DNA of 64,000 nt from Rhodoferax ferrireducens (lineage in GTDB: Bacteria; Pseudomonadota; Gammaproteobacteria; Burkholderiales; Burkholderiaceae_C), in assembly GCA_002083775.1 (NCBI GenBank), contig MTEI01000008.1:94171-158170 (forward strand). The letters run 5' to 3'. The translations under genes were made by a program, and so were the position numbers. The notes beneath the pieces were generated by a model. It worked only from the letters and a program-made list of their open reading frames with translations, ran no database searches and was not told the DNA's origin. This document shows positions 18,793 to 29,392 of this stretch, in pieces (positions within the stretch are counted from its first letter, which is position 1; every line of letters begins with the position of its first letter).

Positions 18793-18803
18793 TTGTTGAA
18801 AAT

Positions 18804-18831
18804 TTGACACTGATTTGTCTCTGGTTAGACT
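18804..18831 (+). promoter_or_regulatory. Candidate sigma-70 promoter of the mod operon
   Basis: TTGACA at 18804-18809, a 16-bp spacer and TAGACT at 18826-18831. The -35 box is perfect and the -10 box matches four of six positions. It sits between two ModE-box-like palindromes, a layout that would allow molybdate-responsive control of modE and the genes after it. Confidence 0.5.
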
Positions 18832-18856
18832 GATATAGCCACTTTTTCAGAGATTT

Positions 18857-18880
18857 CGCTATATAGTTTAGTACCTAACG
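18857..18880. promoter_or_regulatory. ModE-box-like palindrome 2
   Basis: CGCTATATA-N6-TACCTAACG, again with 9-bp arms and a 6-bp spacer, matching the ModE consensus at 8 and 7 of 9 positions. It lies about 20 bp downstream of the expected transcription start and 90 bp before the modE ATG, where bound ModE could block transcription. Confidence 0.6.
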
Positions 18881-18970
18881 TTTGCTACTCTCTTGGATCG
18901 CCGTTGGCACGGTGCCTGAAAAGTGCGTTGCCCACCCCATCACCCACAGACGCCCAGTATCGTGACAAAC

Positions 18971-20567
<1,597 letters not shown>

Positions 20568-20572
20568 GTGCC

Positions 20573-21412
20573 ATGATGCCGGTTCTCAACGACTTCACCC
20601 TGCTGGGGCTGCTGCAAGACGACGTGCCGTATGGCGACCTAACCACCGACAGCCTGGGCATCGGTTCGAAGTTGGGGCATGCCGAGTTTCGCGCACGCCA
20701 GCCCATGACGGCCTGCGGTACAGAAGAGGCGGTGCGTCTGTTTGAGCTGGTGGGTACCCGGGCCCGGCTTGCAACCCCATCAGGAACCCAGGTCAGCGCG
20801 GGTGAGCTGATGCTCGATGCGCAGGGCACGGCGGCCAGCCTGCACCGCGCCTGGAAAGCGGCACTCACGCTGGTGGAGTGGTCTAGCGGTGTGGCAACGG
20901 GTACGGCGGCCATCGTGGCTGCAGCAAACGGCGTGCCTGTGGCTTGCACGCGCAAAAATGTGCCTGGCACCAAGGCCTTGTCGGCCAAGGCGGTGAAAGC
21001 TGGCGGCGGCATCATGCACCGGCTGGGTCTGTCAGAGAGTTTGCTGGTGTTTGCCCAGCACCGGCTTTTTTTGAACGAGCCGGCAGAAGTGACCATCCGG
21101 CGGCTGCGCCGGGCACAACCCGAGAAAAAGCTGGTGGTCGAGGTGGCCAATGTGACTGAGGCCCTTCTGTGGGCACATGCCGGTGCGGATGTCTTGCAAC
21201 TGGAAAAGTTCTCGCCTGAAGCCGTGGCAGCCTGTCGACAGGCCCTGCAAGACAGCCAGTTTCCTGTTCGCCCGCTGCTTGCAGCGACAGGCGGCATTCG
21301 CGCCGACAACGCGCGTGCCTATGTCGCTGCAGGGGCTGATTTTCTGGTGACGTCAGCGCCTTACTGGGCTCCGCCCGGAGACGTCCAGTTCACGCTGGTG
21401 CCTGCGGCGTGA
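20573..21412 (+). CDS. modD: ModD, NadC-like phosphoribosyltransferase homologue of molybdate operons
   Basis: A 279-residue paralogue of quinolinate phosphoribosyltransferase (NadC). It keeps the NadC-type blocks [10 protein letters not shown] near the start, a [12 protein letters not shown] loop, [19 protein letters not shown] and a late [19 protein letters not shown] barrel end. ModD proteins occur in mod operons but their substrate and role are unknown. It starts 6 bp after modA and its stop overlaps the GTG start of modB, so it is embedded in the operon rather than a bystander. Being NadC itself is unlikely given this context. Confidence 0.9.
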   Translation: MMPVLNDFTLLGLLQDDVPYGDLTTDSLGIGSKLGHAEFRARQPMTACGTEEAVRLFELVGTRARLATPSGTQVSAGELMLDAQGTAASLHRAWKAALTLVEWSSGVATGTAAIVAAANGVPVACTRKNVPGTKALSAKAVKAGGGIMHRLGLSESLLVFAQHRLFLNEPAEVTIRRLRRAQPEKKLVVEVANVTEALLWAHAGADVLQLEKFSPEAVAACRQALQDSQFPVRPLLAATGGIRADNARAYVAAGADFLVTSAPYWAPPGDVQFTLVPAA

Positions 21413-22083
21413 AGCCTGACGCGTCAGATATCACCGCCGTGGTGTTGACCGTCCAACTGGCGGGCATCACCACTTTTCTGCTGCTGCTGATTGGCACGCC
21501 GATAGCCTGGTGGCTGGCGCGCAGCCGCTCGCGCCTGAAAAATGTGGTGGGCGCCATCGTGACTCTGCCGCTGGTGTTGCCCCCGGCGGTCATCGGCTTT
21601 TATTTGTTGGTGCTGCTCGGGCCTGAGGGGCCCGTGGGTCGCCTGACCCAGGCACTTGGTCTGGGCCTGCTGCCCTTTACCTTTGCCGGTTTGGTGGTGG
21701 CGTCGGTCATTTACTCCATGCCTTTTGTGGTGCAGCCCATCCAGCAGGCCTTTGCAGCGATGGGAAATGCGCCGCTGGAAGCCGCCAAAACGCTGCGCGC
21801 TTCGCCCTGGGACACGTTTTTTAGCGTGACTTTGCCGCTGGCACGGCCTGGTTTCATCTCCGCTGCGGTGCTGGGTTTTGCTCACACGGTGGGCGAATTC
21901 GGCGTGGTGCTGATGATTGGCGGCAACATCCCAGGCAAAACCCAGGTGCTGTCGATGGCCATCTACAACCATGTGGAAGCCATGGAATATGGCCAGGCGC
22001 ACTGGCTGGCCGGGGGCATGTTGTGCTTTTCGTTCCTGGTGCTGCTGTTGCTGTACAGCCGCGGCTGGAACCGCACGCCATGA
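21409..22083 (+). CDS. modB: Molybdate ABC transporter permease ModB
   Basis: A 224-residue inner-membrane permease with five to six hydrophobic segments. The cytoplasmic EAA loop ([20 protein letters not shown]) docks onto the ATPase, and the [18 protein letters not shown] block is highly characteristic of ModB. The start is a GTG at 21409 that overlaps the modD stop; the stop overlaps the modC ATG. It forms the translocation path for molybdate delivered by ModA. Confidence 0.94.
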   Translation: MKPDASDITAVVLTVQLAGITTFLLLLIGTPIAWWLARSRSRLKNVVGAIVTLPLVLPPAVIGFYLLVLLGPEGPVGRLTQALGLGLLPFTFAGLVVASVIYSMPFVVQPIQQAFAAMGNAPLEAAKTLRASPWDTFFSVTLPLARPGFISAAVLGFAHTVGEFGVVLMIGGNIPGKTQVLSMAIYNHVEAMEYGQAHWLAGGMLCFSFLVLLLLYSRGWNRTP

Positions 22084-23150
22084 GCATCAGCGCGCGATTT
22101 GTGCAGACTTATCCCGGCTTTGTGCTCGATGTCGATCTTGATTTGCCGAGTCGCGGTGTCACGGCGCTATTTGGTCCATCGGGGTGTGGCAAGACCACGC
22201 TGTTGCGTTGCATGGCCGGCCTGAATGTCGCCCAGCAGGGGCAGCTCGTCATCAACGGTGACGTCTGGCAGGACGAAGCCAGGTTTGTGCCAGTGCATCA
22301 ACGGCCGCTGGGTTATGTGTTTCAAGAGGCCAACCTGTTTGCGCACCTGTCGGTACGACGTAACCTGAGTTTTGGCCAGTCGCGCGTGCCAGTGGCCGCG
22401 CAGCGCGTTGGGTGGGCGCACGCCATTGAGTTGCTTGGCATCGGCCACCTGCTGGAGCGCATGCCGGATCGGCTCTCCGGCGGTGAGCGCCAGCGCGTGG
22501 CCATCGCCCGTGCGCTGCTCACCAGCCCGCGCCTGCTGCTGATGGACGAGCCGCTGGCCGCGCTGGACCTGGCGCGCAAGCAGGAAATCCTGCCTTACCT
22601 GGAGCGGCTGCACCGCGAACTGGACATTCCGGTGATCTATGTCAGCCACGCGCCCGACGAGGTCGCGCGTCTGGCCGACCATATGGTTGTCTTGGAAGCG
22701 GGCCGTGCGGTGGCTGCCGGCCCTTTAACCGACATTTTGGCCCGCATCGACCTGCCGATCCGCTTGGGAGAAGACGCCGGTGTGGTGCTGGATGCGGTGG
22801 TGGCCGAGCGCGATTCCACATGGCACTTGGCCCGCGTTGACTTCCCCGGCGGCAGCCTGTGGGTACGTGATGGCGGCCACGCGTTGGGCCAGTCAGTGCG
22901 GGTGCGCATTCTGGCGCGTGATGTGAGCATTGCGTTGCACAAGGTGACCGACACCAGCATCCTGAACTGCTTGAGAGCGACCGTGGCGCAGATGGCCCCC
23001 GACGACCACCCGGCGCTGACCCTGCTGCGCCTCGACGTGGGCGCCTCGCCACTGATGGCCCGCCTTACCCACCGCTCGGCGGTGGAGTTGGGCTTGGCGC
23101 CAGGCCAGATCATCTGGGTGCAGATCAAGGCGGTGGCGCTGATTGGCTAA
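22080..23150 (+). CDS. modC: Molybdate ABC transporter ATPase ModC
   Basis: A 356-residue ATPase. Walker A is [11 protein letters not shown] near residue 32, the signature is [15 protein letters not shown], Walker B is [12 protein letters not shown], and the switch His lies in VSHAPDEV. The C-terminal 130 residues contain a TOBE/MOP-like domain that can sense molybdate. The ATG at 22080 overlaps the modB stop. It is the last gene of the mod operon; no clear terminator follows in the 150 bp before ggt. Confidence 0.94.
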   Translation: MSISARFVQTYPGFVLDVDLDLPSRGVTALFGPSGCGKTTLLRCMAGLNVAQQGQLVINGDVWQDEARFVPVHQRPLGYVFQEANLFAHLSVRRNLSFGQSRVPVAAQRVGWAHAIELLGIGHLLERMPDRLSGGERQRVAIARALLTSPRLLLMDEPLAALDLARKQEILPYLERLHRELDIPVIYVSHAPDEVARLADHMVVLEAGRAVAAGPLTDILARIDLPIRLGEDAGVVLDAVVAERDSTWHLARVDFPGGSLWVRDGGHALGQSVRVRILARDVSIALHKVTDTSILNCLRATVAQMAPDDHPALTLLRLDVGASPLMARLTHRSAVELGLAPGQIIWVQIKAVALIG

Positions 23151-23300
23151 TGGGCTGGTGGCCCGGTGATCGCATACGCCGCTCAGACCGCATGGGTAGA
23201 CAGGTTTACGCTGTTACCCAACTGCCACGCCAATTTCAAGTGAGCGTCATCAGGTGTAAATTCGCGGGACCAGCCCGGTCTTCACTACAAGGATTCCCCA

Positions 23301-25034
23301 ATGATCACACTGCCTTTCGCCCCAAAGACTTGCCTGCTGCTGGCCGGTCTGATGTTCACTGGCGGCCTACCGTGTCTGGCCGCTTCCCCGGCACCCGTGG
23401 CTGCCGAGCACGGCATGGTGGTCACCGCGCAACATCTGGCCACGCAGGTGGGTGTGGATGTGCTCCAGCGCGGCGGCAATGCAGTCGATGCGGCGGTGGC
23501 CGTCGGCTACGCGCTGGCGGTGGTGTACCCGGCGGCGGGCAACCTGGGTGGCGGCGGGTTCATGACGCTGCAACTGGCGGACGGTCGCAAAACCTTTCTG
23601 GACTTCCGGGAAAAAGCCCCGTTGGCCGCCACCGCCAACATGTATCTGGACAAAGACGGCAACGTGGTCAAAGGCCTGAGCACGGATGGCCACCTGGCCG
23701 TCGGTGTGCCGGGCAGCGTCGCCGGGCTGGAATACGCGCGTGAAAAATACGGCACCCAAAGCCGCGCCCAACTCCTGCAACCGGCCATCACCCTGGCACA
23801 ACACGGCTTTGTGTTGGACCAGGGCGATGTCGACATTTTGCGCACCGCCACCGACAAGTTCCGCCGGGACCCCACCTCTGCCGCCATCTTTCTTAAAGCT
23901 GGCGAGCCCTACCAGCCGGGCGACACGCTGGTGCAACAAGACCTGGCCAGCACCTTGCAAGCCATCAGCCAGCGCGGACCGGCCGGTTTTTATCAAGGCC
24001 AAGTCGGCGCAGCCATCGCCGCCTCCAGCCGCGCGGGTGGCGGCCTGATCACCCAGGCCGATCTGGACCAGTACCGCCCCCGTGAACTGGCGCCCATTGA
24101 ATGTGATTACCGCGGTTACCACATCGTCTCGGCGCCGCCACCCAGCTCCGGCGGCGTCGTCATCTGCGAAATGCTCAACGTGCTGGAAGGCTACCCGCTC
24201 GCAGACCTGGGCTTTCGCTCGGCCCAGGCGGTGCACTACCAGATTGAAGCCATGCGCCACGCCTATGTGGACCGCAACAGCTATTTGGGCGACCCCGACT
24301 TTGTGACCAACCCGGTGGCGCGACTGACCAGCAAGGCCTACGCGGCGCAGATTCGCGCCGCCATCGACCCGCAAAAAGCCGCGGTGTCAGCCGAGCTCAA
24401 ACCTGGTGTGGCACCGCATGAAGGCAGCAACACCACCCACTATTCGATTGCCGACCGCTGGGGCAATGCGGTGGCCGTCACCTACACCCTCAACGACTGG
24501 TTTGGCACCAAGATCACCGCCGCGGGAACCGGCGTGCTGCTGAACAACGAGATGGACGACTTCACCGCCAAGGTCGGCGTGCCCAACCTGTACGGCCTGG
24601 TGCAGGGTGAAGCCAATGCGATTGCGCCGGGCAAACGCCCGCTGTCGTCCATGAGCCCGACGATTGTCAGCAAAGATGGCCAGCCAGTGCTGGTGCTGGG
24701 CACGCCCGGTGGCAGCCGCATCATCACCGCCGTGCTGCTGACCTTGCTCAACACCATTGACTACGGTATGACCGTGCAAGAGGCGGTGGATGCGCCGCGT
24801 TTTCACCAGCAATGGCTGCCGGATGTGACATCGGTGGAAGCCTTTGCCCTGTCTCCCGACACACGCCAACTGCTCGAAGCCAAAGGCCAGAAACTGGGCC
24901 CGGCCCAGCCCGCCAATCACATGACCGCGGTGATGATCGGCGCACCCGCGCTAGGCGGTAAGCCGGTGGGCAACAATCACTTTTACGGTGCCAATGACCC
25001 GCGCCGCAACACCGGACTGGCGCTGGGGTACTGA
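23301..25034 (+). CDS. ggt: Gamma-glutamyltransferase
   Basis: A 577-residue periplasmic enzyme with an N-terminal signal peptide (about 1-28). The proenzyme would cleave itself before the Thr of the NTTHYSI motif (T378), giving the large and small subunits; the small subunit keeps the PGGSRI oxyanion-loop block and TVQEAVDAPR. It transfers or hydrolyses the gamma-glutamyl group of glutathione and related peptides. The length matches the family. It follows modC but has its own 150-bp upstream gap and is probably a separate unit. Confidence 0.93.
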   Translation: MITLPFAPKTCLLLAGLMFTGGLPCLAASPAPVAAEHGMVVTAQHLATQVGVDVLQRGGNAVDAAVAVGYALAVVYPAAGNLGGGGFMTLQLADGRKTFLDFREKAPLAATANMYLDKDGNVVKGLSTDGHLAVGVPGSVAGLEYAREKYGTQSRAQLLQPAITLAQHGFVLDQGDVDILRTATDKFRRDPTSAAIFLKAGEPYQPGDTLVQQDLASTLQAISQRGPAGFYQGQVGAAIAASSRAGGGLITQADLDQYRPRELAPIECDYRGYHIVSAPPPSSGGVVICEMLNVLEGYPLADLGFRSAQAVHYQIEAMRHAYVDRNSYLGDPDFVTNPVARLTSKAYAAQIRAAIDPQKAAVSAELKPGVAPHEGSNTTHYSIADRWGNAVAVTYTLNDWFGTKITAAGTGVLLNNEMDDFTAKVGVPNLYGLVQGEANAIAPGKRPLSSMSPTIVSKDGQPVLVLGTPGGSRIITAVLLTLLNTIDYGMTVQEAVDAPRFHQQWLPDVTSVEAFALSPDTRQLLEAKGQKLGPAQPANHMTAVMIGAPALGGKPVGNNHFYGANDPRRNTGLALGY

Positions 25035-25120
25035 GTCTGATCACCGGAGTTGCCCGCAATTTATCCTTGCAGTTCATGGAATAAACCGCCAGATTTGCAA
25101 GGATGAAAGCTATTTTTAAG

Positions 25121-25163
25121 ATAGCTATTAGCCCATACAATACAAGGGCTTGAGGCCAATTTT
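25121..25163. repeat. Dispersed palindrome, copy C
   Basis: ATAGCTATTAGCCCATACAA then TACAAGGGCTTGAGGCC: the same hairpin as the other copies, with mismatches in the left arm. It lies 87 bp after the ggt stop in the 265-bp gap before the J-domain gene; I see nothing else in that gap. Confidence 0.7.
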
Positions 25164-25299
25164 TCATATCATTCTTGCCCATGTGCGACAGCCGTGCTAG
25201 CCACCTGACAGCAGGTTGGCAGCGCCCTGATCCAGAGGCAAAACAAGCCCAGCCTGCCCGGCGACAATCTGGGTCTTCACTGTTTTTGCACGTTCAGCC

Positions 25300-26454
25300 A
25301 TGCCGCATCAACCCCATCTCTTCAGTGACGACGAGCCCGCAAAGCCCGCCGCGCCATCGACCCCCGACAACCTGGCGCTCACCGCACTCAAGTTCAACAC
25401 CAGCCAAATGTCGCCAGCGCAAAAGCGCTTCAACCAGTTGCTCAAGCAAACCGAAACACTGGCGCAGAAGATAGAGAGCACGCGTGTTTTGGTGGACCTG
25501 CATCGCACAGCCTGTGCCCGCACCTTGGGCCCGCTGGAAACTGCACGCGCGGCGTTCATGGGCCAGATGGTGCGCTGGCTGGACCAACGACTGCAGGCCA
25601 AGGGCCTGAGCGCCCGGCAAAAAGACATCGCCCGAGAGATTTTGTGCCACCTGGCGGCCAGCCTGGCCGCCGAGGGTGATGAAGCCATGCAAGCCCTGCA
25701 CGATGCCCACAGCGATCAAACTCTGGACGAGATGGAAAAGGCGGATATTGCCGACATGCAAAGCCTGATGGAAGACGTGTTTGGTCACAAGCTGGGCGAC
25801 GATGACAACCCGTTTGACAACCTGGACGACCTCATGCGCGCCAACATGGCCCAGTTGCAGGCGCAGGCGCAAGCGGCGCAGGAGGCCCGGGCGCAGCATA
25901 CCTCCAAACGCAAAAAGACCGCCGCCCAGCGCAAGACTAAAACCCAGACGCAAGATGCCGACGGAGCCCTGCGCACCCTCTACCGTCAGTTGGTCAGCGC
26001 CTTGCACCCGGACCGCGAACCCGATGCCGCCGAGCAGGCCCGCAAGACCGCGCTGATGAAAGACGCCAACACCGCCTACGAGCGCCGTGACCTGCTGGCC
26101 TTGCTGCATTTGCAACTGCAGGCCGATCTGGTGGATGACGAACACATTGCCAGCATGGCCAAAGACAAGCTCGCCGCCTTGACCACCTTGCTCAAGGAAC
26201 GCGTGGCAGTATTGCAACGCGAGCTTTTTCAAATAGAAGCCCAGGCGCGTGCCGACTTTGGGCTGTCGCGCTACGCCCCTTTGAGTTCAGCCACCTTGAA
26301 AAGACAACTGGTCGAGTCAGAACTCAACTTGCACGAAGAAATTGCGCTGATGCAGCAAGACCTGAAACTGGTGCAGGACGACACGCGCTTCAAACGCTGG
26401 CTCAAGCAGCAAAAAGCCGCCCAGGACGACTTTGACCCGCTGGATTTCTTTTAG
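25300..26454 (+). CDS. J-domain-like protein with central HPD motif
   Basis: A 384-residue soluble protein. Residues 225-270 resemble helices II-III of a J domain (LYRQLVSALHPDRE, HPD at 236-238, then a MKDANTAY segment), which in DnaJ stimulates the Hsp70 ATPase. Unlike DnaJ the J-like part is in the middle. It is preceded by a helical N-terminal region (25-195), a Lys-rich linker (202-216) and followed by a helical tail (270-370) likely to form coiled coil. No Cys-rich zinc domain. The client or pathway is not evident. It converges on the FIST gene. Confidence 0.7.
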   Translation: MPHQPHLFSDDEPAKPAAPSTPDNLALTALKFNTSQMSPAQKRFNQLLKQTETLAQKIESTRVLVDLHRTACARTLGPLETARAAFMGQMVRWLDQRLQAKGLSARQKDIAREILCHLAASLAAEGDEAMQALHDAHSDQTLDEMEKADIADMQSLMEDVFGHKLGDDDNPFDNLDDLMRANMAQLQAQAQAAQEARAQHTSKRKKTAAQRKTKTQTQDADGALRTLYRQLVSALHPDREPDAAEQARKTALMKDANTAYERRDLLALLHLQLQADLVDDEHIASMAKDKLAALTTLLKERVAVLQRELFQIEAQARADFGLSRYAPLSSATLKRQLVESELNLHEEIALMQQDLKLVQDDTRFKRWLKQQKAAQDDFDPLDFF

Positions 26455-26471
26455 CCTTGGTTTTTCAACTT

Positions 26472-26516
26472 TAATAGCTGTCAGCCCATAGCGGATAAGG
26501 GCTGGAGGCTAATTTC
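26472..26516. repeat. Dispersed palindrome, copy D
   Basis: ATAGCTGTCAGCCCATAGCG then GATAAGGGCTGGAGGCTAAT. It lies between the convergent J-domain and FIST genes, and the TAG stop of the FIST gene is inside it. Confidence 0.75.
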
Positions 26517-27792
26517 CTGTAAAGACTGTCAGCACCCCGGTGTAGCCATACAGGTGGTTGCGGGCGATCTCGCCGCCGGCAAAAAAGCCCACCAGCGGCA
26601 CATCGCCCAGAGCGCGGCGGATGATCTGCAGCTCGGCACTCGGGCCCCCAAAATGCTCGCCGCCGCGCCCGGCGCAGCTGACATAAATCGCCCCGGCAAT
26701 ACCGCGTGCCGGGTGCGGCGCTGACTCGGCCTCGCTGGCGGCCAGTGCGGTGGCCGATTCGAGCGCCAGTTCCTGCGGCTCCAGTTCCTCGCGGATCTCG
26801 GCGCAGATGCGCATCAGGTCGGCACGGGCGGCCTGCACGTTGCGCTGGCAAAAGGCCAGTTCCATGCCTTCCTTGACCGGCGAGGTCACCGCCACGCCAT
26901 AGCGCACCGGGTCCAGCCCGATGATGTTGCGCACCAGCACATCACTGCCAAAGTTACCGGTGCGGGTGATGGTGGGCGAGTCACTTGACGGGCCTGCGAA
27001 CGCCCCGCGCTCGGTGATGCCCGCCAGCGTGGTGCGCACCGCCTGCAGAGCGTCGCGCGGCTGCTCCAGGCTCACGTCCAACTCGCGCAGCAAGACGTCC
27101 AGCGCGGGCTGGCCGTCCAAGCCCAGCACCAGGTTGTGTTCAGCCGCGGTGATGCGGTGGGCCTTGGCCACTGGCAGGCAACCCTGCGTGACGCGTGACA
27201 CCATCGCCACGCCGGGCCCGAACGCCACGCCGCTCAAGCCACCGCTGAAGACGCCGCTGGCAGCGCCCTGGCCTTTGACATTGCCGTCGCCCGCCACCGC
27301 AAACTGCACCGATTTCCCCCGGCTGGACGACAAGCCGCCAAACAGGTAACCCGAGTCGGTACGCGTGGCCATCTCGGCGATGAGGTCGGCCAGATCAGCG
27401 GTGTGCGGGTCAGCATGCACCAGCGCCGAATGCGCCTCAAACGCCATCCCCAACGGGGCCACGCCAGAAAAAACACGGTATTGGTCGGTGGGCAGCTCGC
27501 ACAGCATGACCGCCATGGCGGGCTCATCGACATATTCCACGTTGTTGGCGGCAATGCCGACGCCCACCGTGCCAGCCCAGTCGGTCACCTCAGGCAGCTC
27601 ACCGCTCAGGTGCGCCAGAATGTCCTGCGCATGGGGCACGTAGCGGTCGGTGATGTAGAGCAGCGCCAGCGTCGGGCTACTGGCGTAGCCGTGCAGCGTC
27701 ATCTGGGCACGCAACTGTGCCAGCACCAGGCCCGCCGCCATCTCCCAGCGTGGGTGAGTGGCGTGCGCGTAGGGGAACAACTTCACGATCAA
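26509..27792 (-). CDS. FIST N- and C-domain sensory protein
   Basis: A 427-residue protein made of a FIST_N domain (about 30-230) and a FIST_C domain (about 250-420). The C-terminal block YVSCAGRGGEHFGG, then PLVGFFAGGEI and YGYTGVLTVF, is the hallmark of FIST_C. FIST domains are thought to bind small molecules, perhaps amino acids, in signal transduction. No kinase, GGDEF or other output domain is attached, so it would act through a partner. The last residues and the stop are encoded in a dispersed palindrome. PhaM lies upstream on the same strand. Confidence 0.85.
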   Translation of the reverse strand: MIVKLFPYAHATHPRWEMAAGLVLAQLRAQMTLHGYASSPTLALLYITDRYVPHAQDILAHLSGELPEVTDWAGTVGVGIAANNVEYVDEPAMAVMLCELPTDQYRVFSGVAPLGMAFEAHSALVHADPHTADLADLIAEMATRTDSGYLFGGLSSSRGKSVQFAVAGDGNVKGQGAASGVFSGGLSGVAFGPGVAMVSRVTQGCLPVAKAHRITAAEHNLVLGLDGQPALDVLLRELDVSLEQPRDALQAVRTTLAGITERGAFAGPSSDSPTITRTGNFGSDVLVRNIIGLDPVRYGVAVTSPVKEGMELAFCQRNVQAARADLMRICAEIREELEPQELALESATALAASEAESAPHPARGIAGAIYVSCAGRGGEHFGGPSAELQIIRRALGDVPLVGFFAGGEIARNHLYGYTGVLTVFTGN

Positions 27793-27828
27793 CTCCTCGG
27801 GCGGGCAACGCCCTGTGTCGTCAACAAG

Positions 27829-28572
27829 TTAGCGGCGACGCGTTTCTTTGGTTGCAGCGGCGGGCGCTTTCTTGGCCGGGGCTTTGGTGGCGGCCGGGCT
27901 CTTCTTGGCGACAGCGCGTGTGGCGGCAGCGGGTGCTGCTTGACCGGCTGGCTTGGCCAGACCTTTGGCAGCCCCTTTGGCGGCGCCTTTGAGCATGTTT
28001 TTACCCATGTCCATGGCGCTGACCTTGCCAGCCTCGGCCATGGCGCTGGCCGCAATGGACTGGAACTGGTGCGTGAGCTGCGTCCAAAGTTGCATCGGGT
28101 CGACCATGCCCGCTACAGCGGCAGCCGCAGCAGGCTTGGCGGCGTCGGTCACTTTTTTGGCCATCTCTTCGGTTTTGCCCGCCACGTCGCTCACGGTCTG
28201 CACGGTGGCGGCAGCGGTGTCGGAGACTCTTTGCATGCTGGACGTCATGGTATCGGCGGCCTTGAGTTTGAAGGCATTGGCCATATCGCCCATGCTGAAA
28301 TTCATGCCCTTGAGCGTGGCCAGGGTCATTTTTTGCACTTCAAGTGCCTGCACGGTGCCGGCCAGCGCCCGGGAGTTCTGGTCCAGCCAGAAATGCACGG
28401 CCTTGAGTTCGGCGATGCGTTTGTCCAGTTCTTCCACGCTCAGGGTCGGCGCAATCCAGTTGGCCATGTTGGGCATCTGCGGGATGGCTTGCTGGGTGCT
28501 CTTGGCCAGGTTCTGTAAAAAATCAAAGCCCGGTACAAATTGGGCAAAACCGGTGCTGGATGAATCGCTCAT
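27829..28572 (-). CDS. phaM: PHB granule-associated protein PhaM-like
   Basis: A 247-residue protein. The N-terminal half has the PhaM block PTLSVEELDKRIAELKAVHF followed by a helical segment; the C-terminus is a Lys/Ala/Pro-rich tail (about 195-247) of histone H1 type. Family knowledge: in Cupriavidus necator PhaM activates PHB synthase and links granules to the nucleoid through such a tail. I start at the ATG at 28572, preceded by AGGAGA; the frame is open for 22 further codons. No phaC lies in the window. Confidence 0.85.
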   Translation of the reverse strand: MSDSSSTGFAQFVPGFDFLQNLAKSTQQAIPQMPNMANWIAPTLSVEELDKRIAELKAVHFWLDQNSRALAGTVQALEVQKMTLATLKGMNFSMGDMANAFKLKAADTMTSSMQRVSDTAAATVQTVSDVAGKTEEMAKKVTDAAKPAAAAAVAGMVDPMQLWTQLTHQFQSIAASAMAEAGKVSAMDMGKNMLKGAAKGAAKGLAKPAGQAAPAAATRAVAKKSPAATKAPAKKAPAAATKETRRR

Positions 28573-28642
28573 GGGGGTCTCCTGTGGGTGTGGCTGGAAG
28601 AGGCAACAGCTTACCCCAACGCGCAGCCCTCTGTGCACCGAT

Positions 28643-29290
28643 TCATGCCCCGGTCAAACGAAGTTTGCGCGGCGCCAGCGAGGCCGACATGCCCGCCACC
28701 ACCTCCAGCCCACGCAGCGCCTGGCGGCTGAAGCGCGCTTTTTGCGGCTTGCGGTCTTCCAGCACCGCCATGTCGCGCAGGCTGCCGAACACGCGCGACA
28801 CGGTTTCGGGCGCTACGTCCAGGATGTCGCTCAGGTCAGCCAGGTGCGGCACAGCCACATCCCGCGCGGTGCGGCTGGCTGCAGCACCTTCCAGGGCACC
28901 ACTCTGCGCAAACAGCAGCAGCAGCGCCTGAATGCGCCGCGCCGCGGGGCCGGTGCGCAGCGTCACCACCTCGCGGCAGCGCTGGTGCGCCACCACCACG
29001 CTTTCCATCAGGATGTGCATCATCTCTGTGCCATCGGCAGCCACAGGCACGAGTTGGCTGGCAATCACCGCACGCTGGCTCAGGGCCTCGTGCGTGCCGG
29101 CCCAGTGCTCGATCCCGATCACATCGCCGGGCAAGGCCAGGCGCACAAAACGGCTGGCCTCACCGGCAGGCGCGCTGTCAATGCGCAAGGCGCCCGACAC
29201 CACGCGCCACAAGGCTTGCGAGGCGTCGGGCACCAACACCTCGCGCGAGGCGAGTTGACGGGCGTCTGCGGTTATGCTGATCGCGTCCAT
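28643..29290 (-). CDS. Crp/Fnr-family transcriptional regulator
   Basis: A 215-residue regulator: an N-terminal cyclic-nucleotide-binding-like beta barrel (about 20-120), a long dimer helix and a C-terminal winged helix (about 140-205) with the recognition stretch ILDVAPETVSRVFGSLRDM. It lacks the N-terminal cysteine set of FNR, so it is not an Fe-S oxygen sensor; the helix ETVSR resembles FNR-type DNA reading. The ATG at 29290 has GGAGT upstream. It stands at the 3' side of the copper cluster on the same strand, so it may control that cluster (inference). Confidence 0.85.
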   Translation of the reverse strand: MDAISITADARQLASREVLVPDASQALWRVVSGALRIDSAPAGEASRFVRLALPGDVIGIEHWAGTHEALSQRAVIASQLVPVAADGTEMMHILMESVVVAHQRCREVVTLRTGPAARRIQALLLLFAQSGALEGAAASRTARDVAVPHLADLSDILDVAPETVSRVFGSLRDMAVLEDRKPQKARFSRQALRGLEVVAGMSASLAPRKLRLTGA

Positions 29291-29312
29291 AAAGACTCCT
29301 TTTTTTTGAGCA

Positions 29313-29360
29313 TCAAAATGGCCTCCAGCCCTTATTTTTAAAGGGCCAGCAGCTATGACT
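29313..29360. repeat. Dispersed palindrome, copy E
   Basis: GGCCTCCAGCCCTTATTTTT then AAAGGGCCAGCAGCTAT, in the opposite orientation to copies A-D. It lies between the TonB receptor gene and the Crp/Fnr gene and could end receptor transcription while sitting in the regulator's leader. Confidence 0.75.
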
Positions 29361-29367
29361 GTCATAG
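29353..29367. promoter_or_regulatory. 15-bp perfect inverted repeat upstream of the Crp/Fnr gene
   Basis: CTATGAC-T-GTCATAG, two perfect 7-bp arms around one base, 63 bp before the regulator's ATG and partly overlapping copy E. It may be an operator for the regulator or part of a hairpin with the repeat. Confidence 0.35.
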
Positions 29368-29392
29368 TTCTGCAAGAGGAGGCGACTCAGGT

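Noticed and set aside
27403..28518. A 371-codon plus-strand frame rich in Gly and His
   Set aside because: It is antisense to the FIST and PhaM genes and has no recognisable domain; both antisense genes have clear family matches and good ribosome sites.
28643..29290. Assigning the Crp/Fnr regulator as FNR or ANR itself
   Set aside because: The N-terminal cysteine cluster needed for the oxygen-sensing Fe-S centre is absent.
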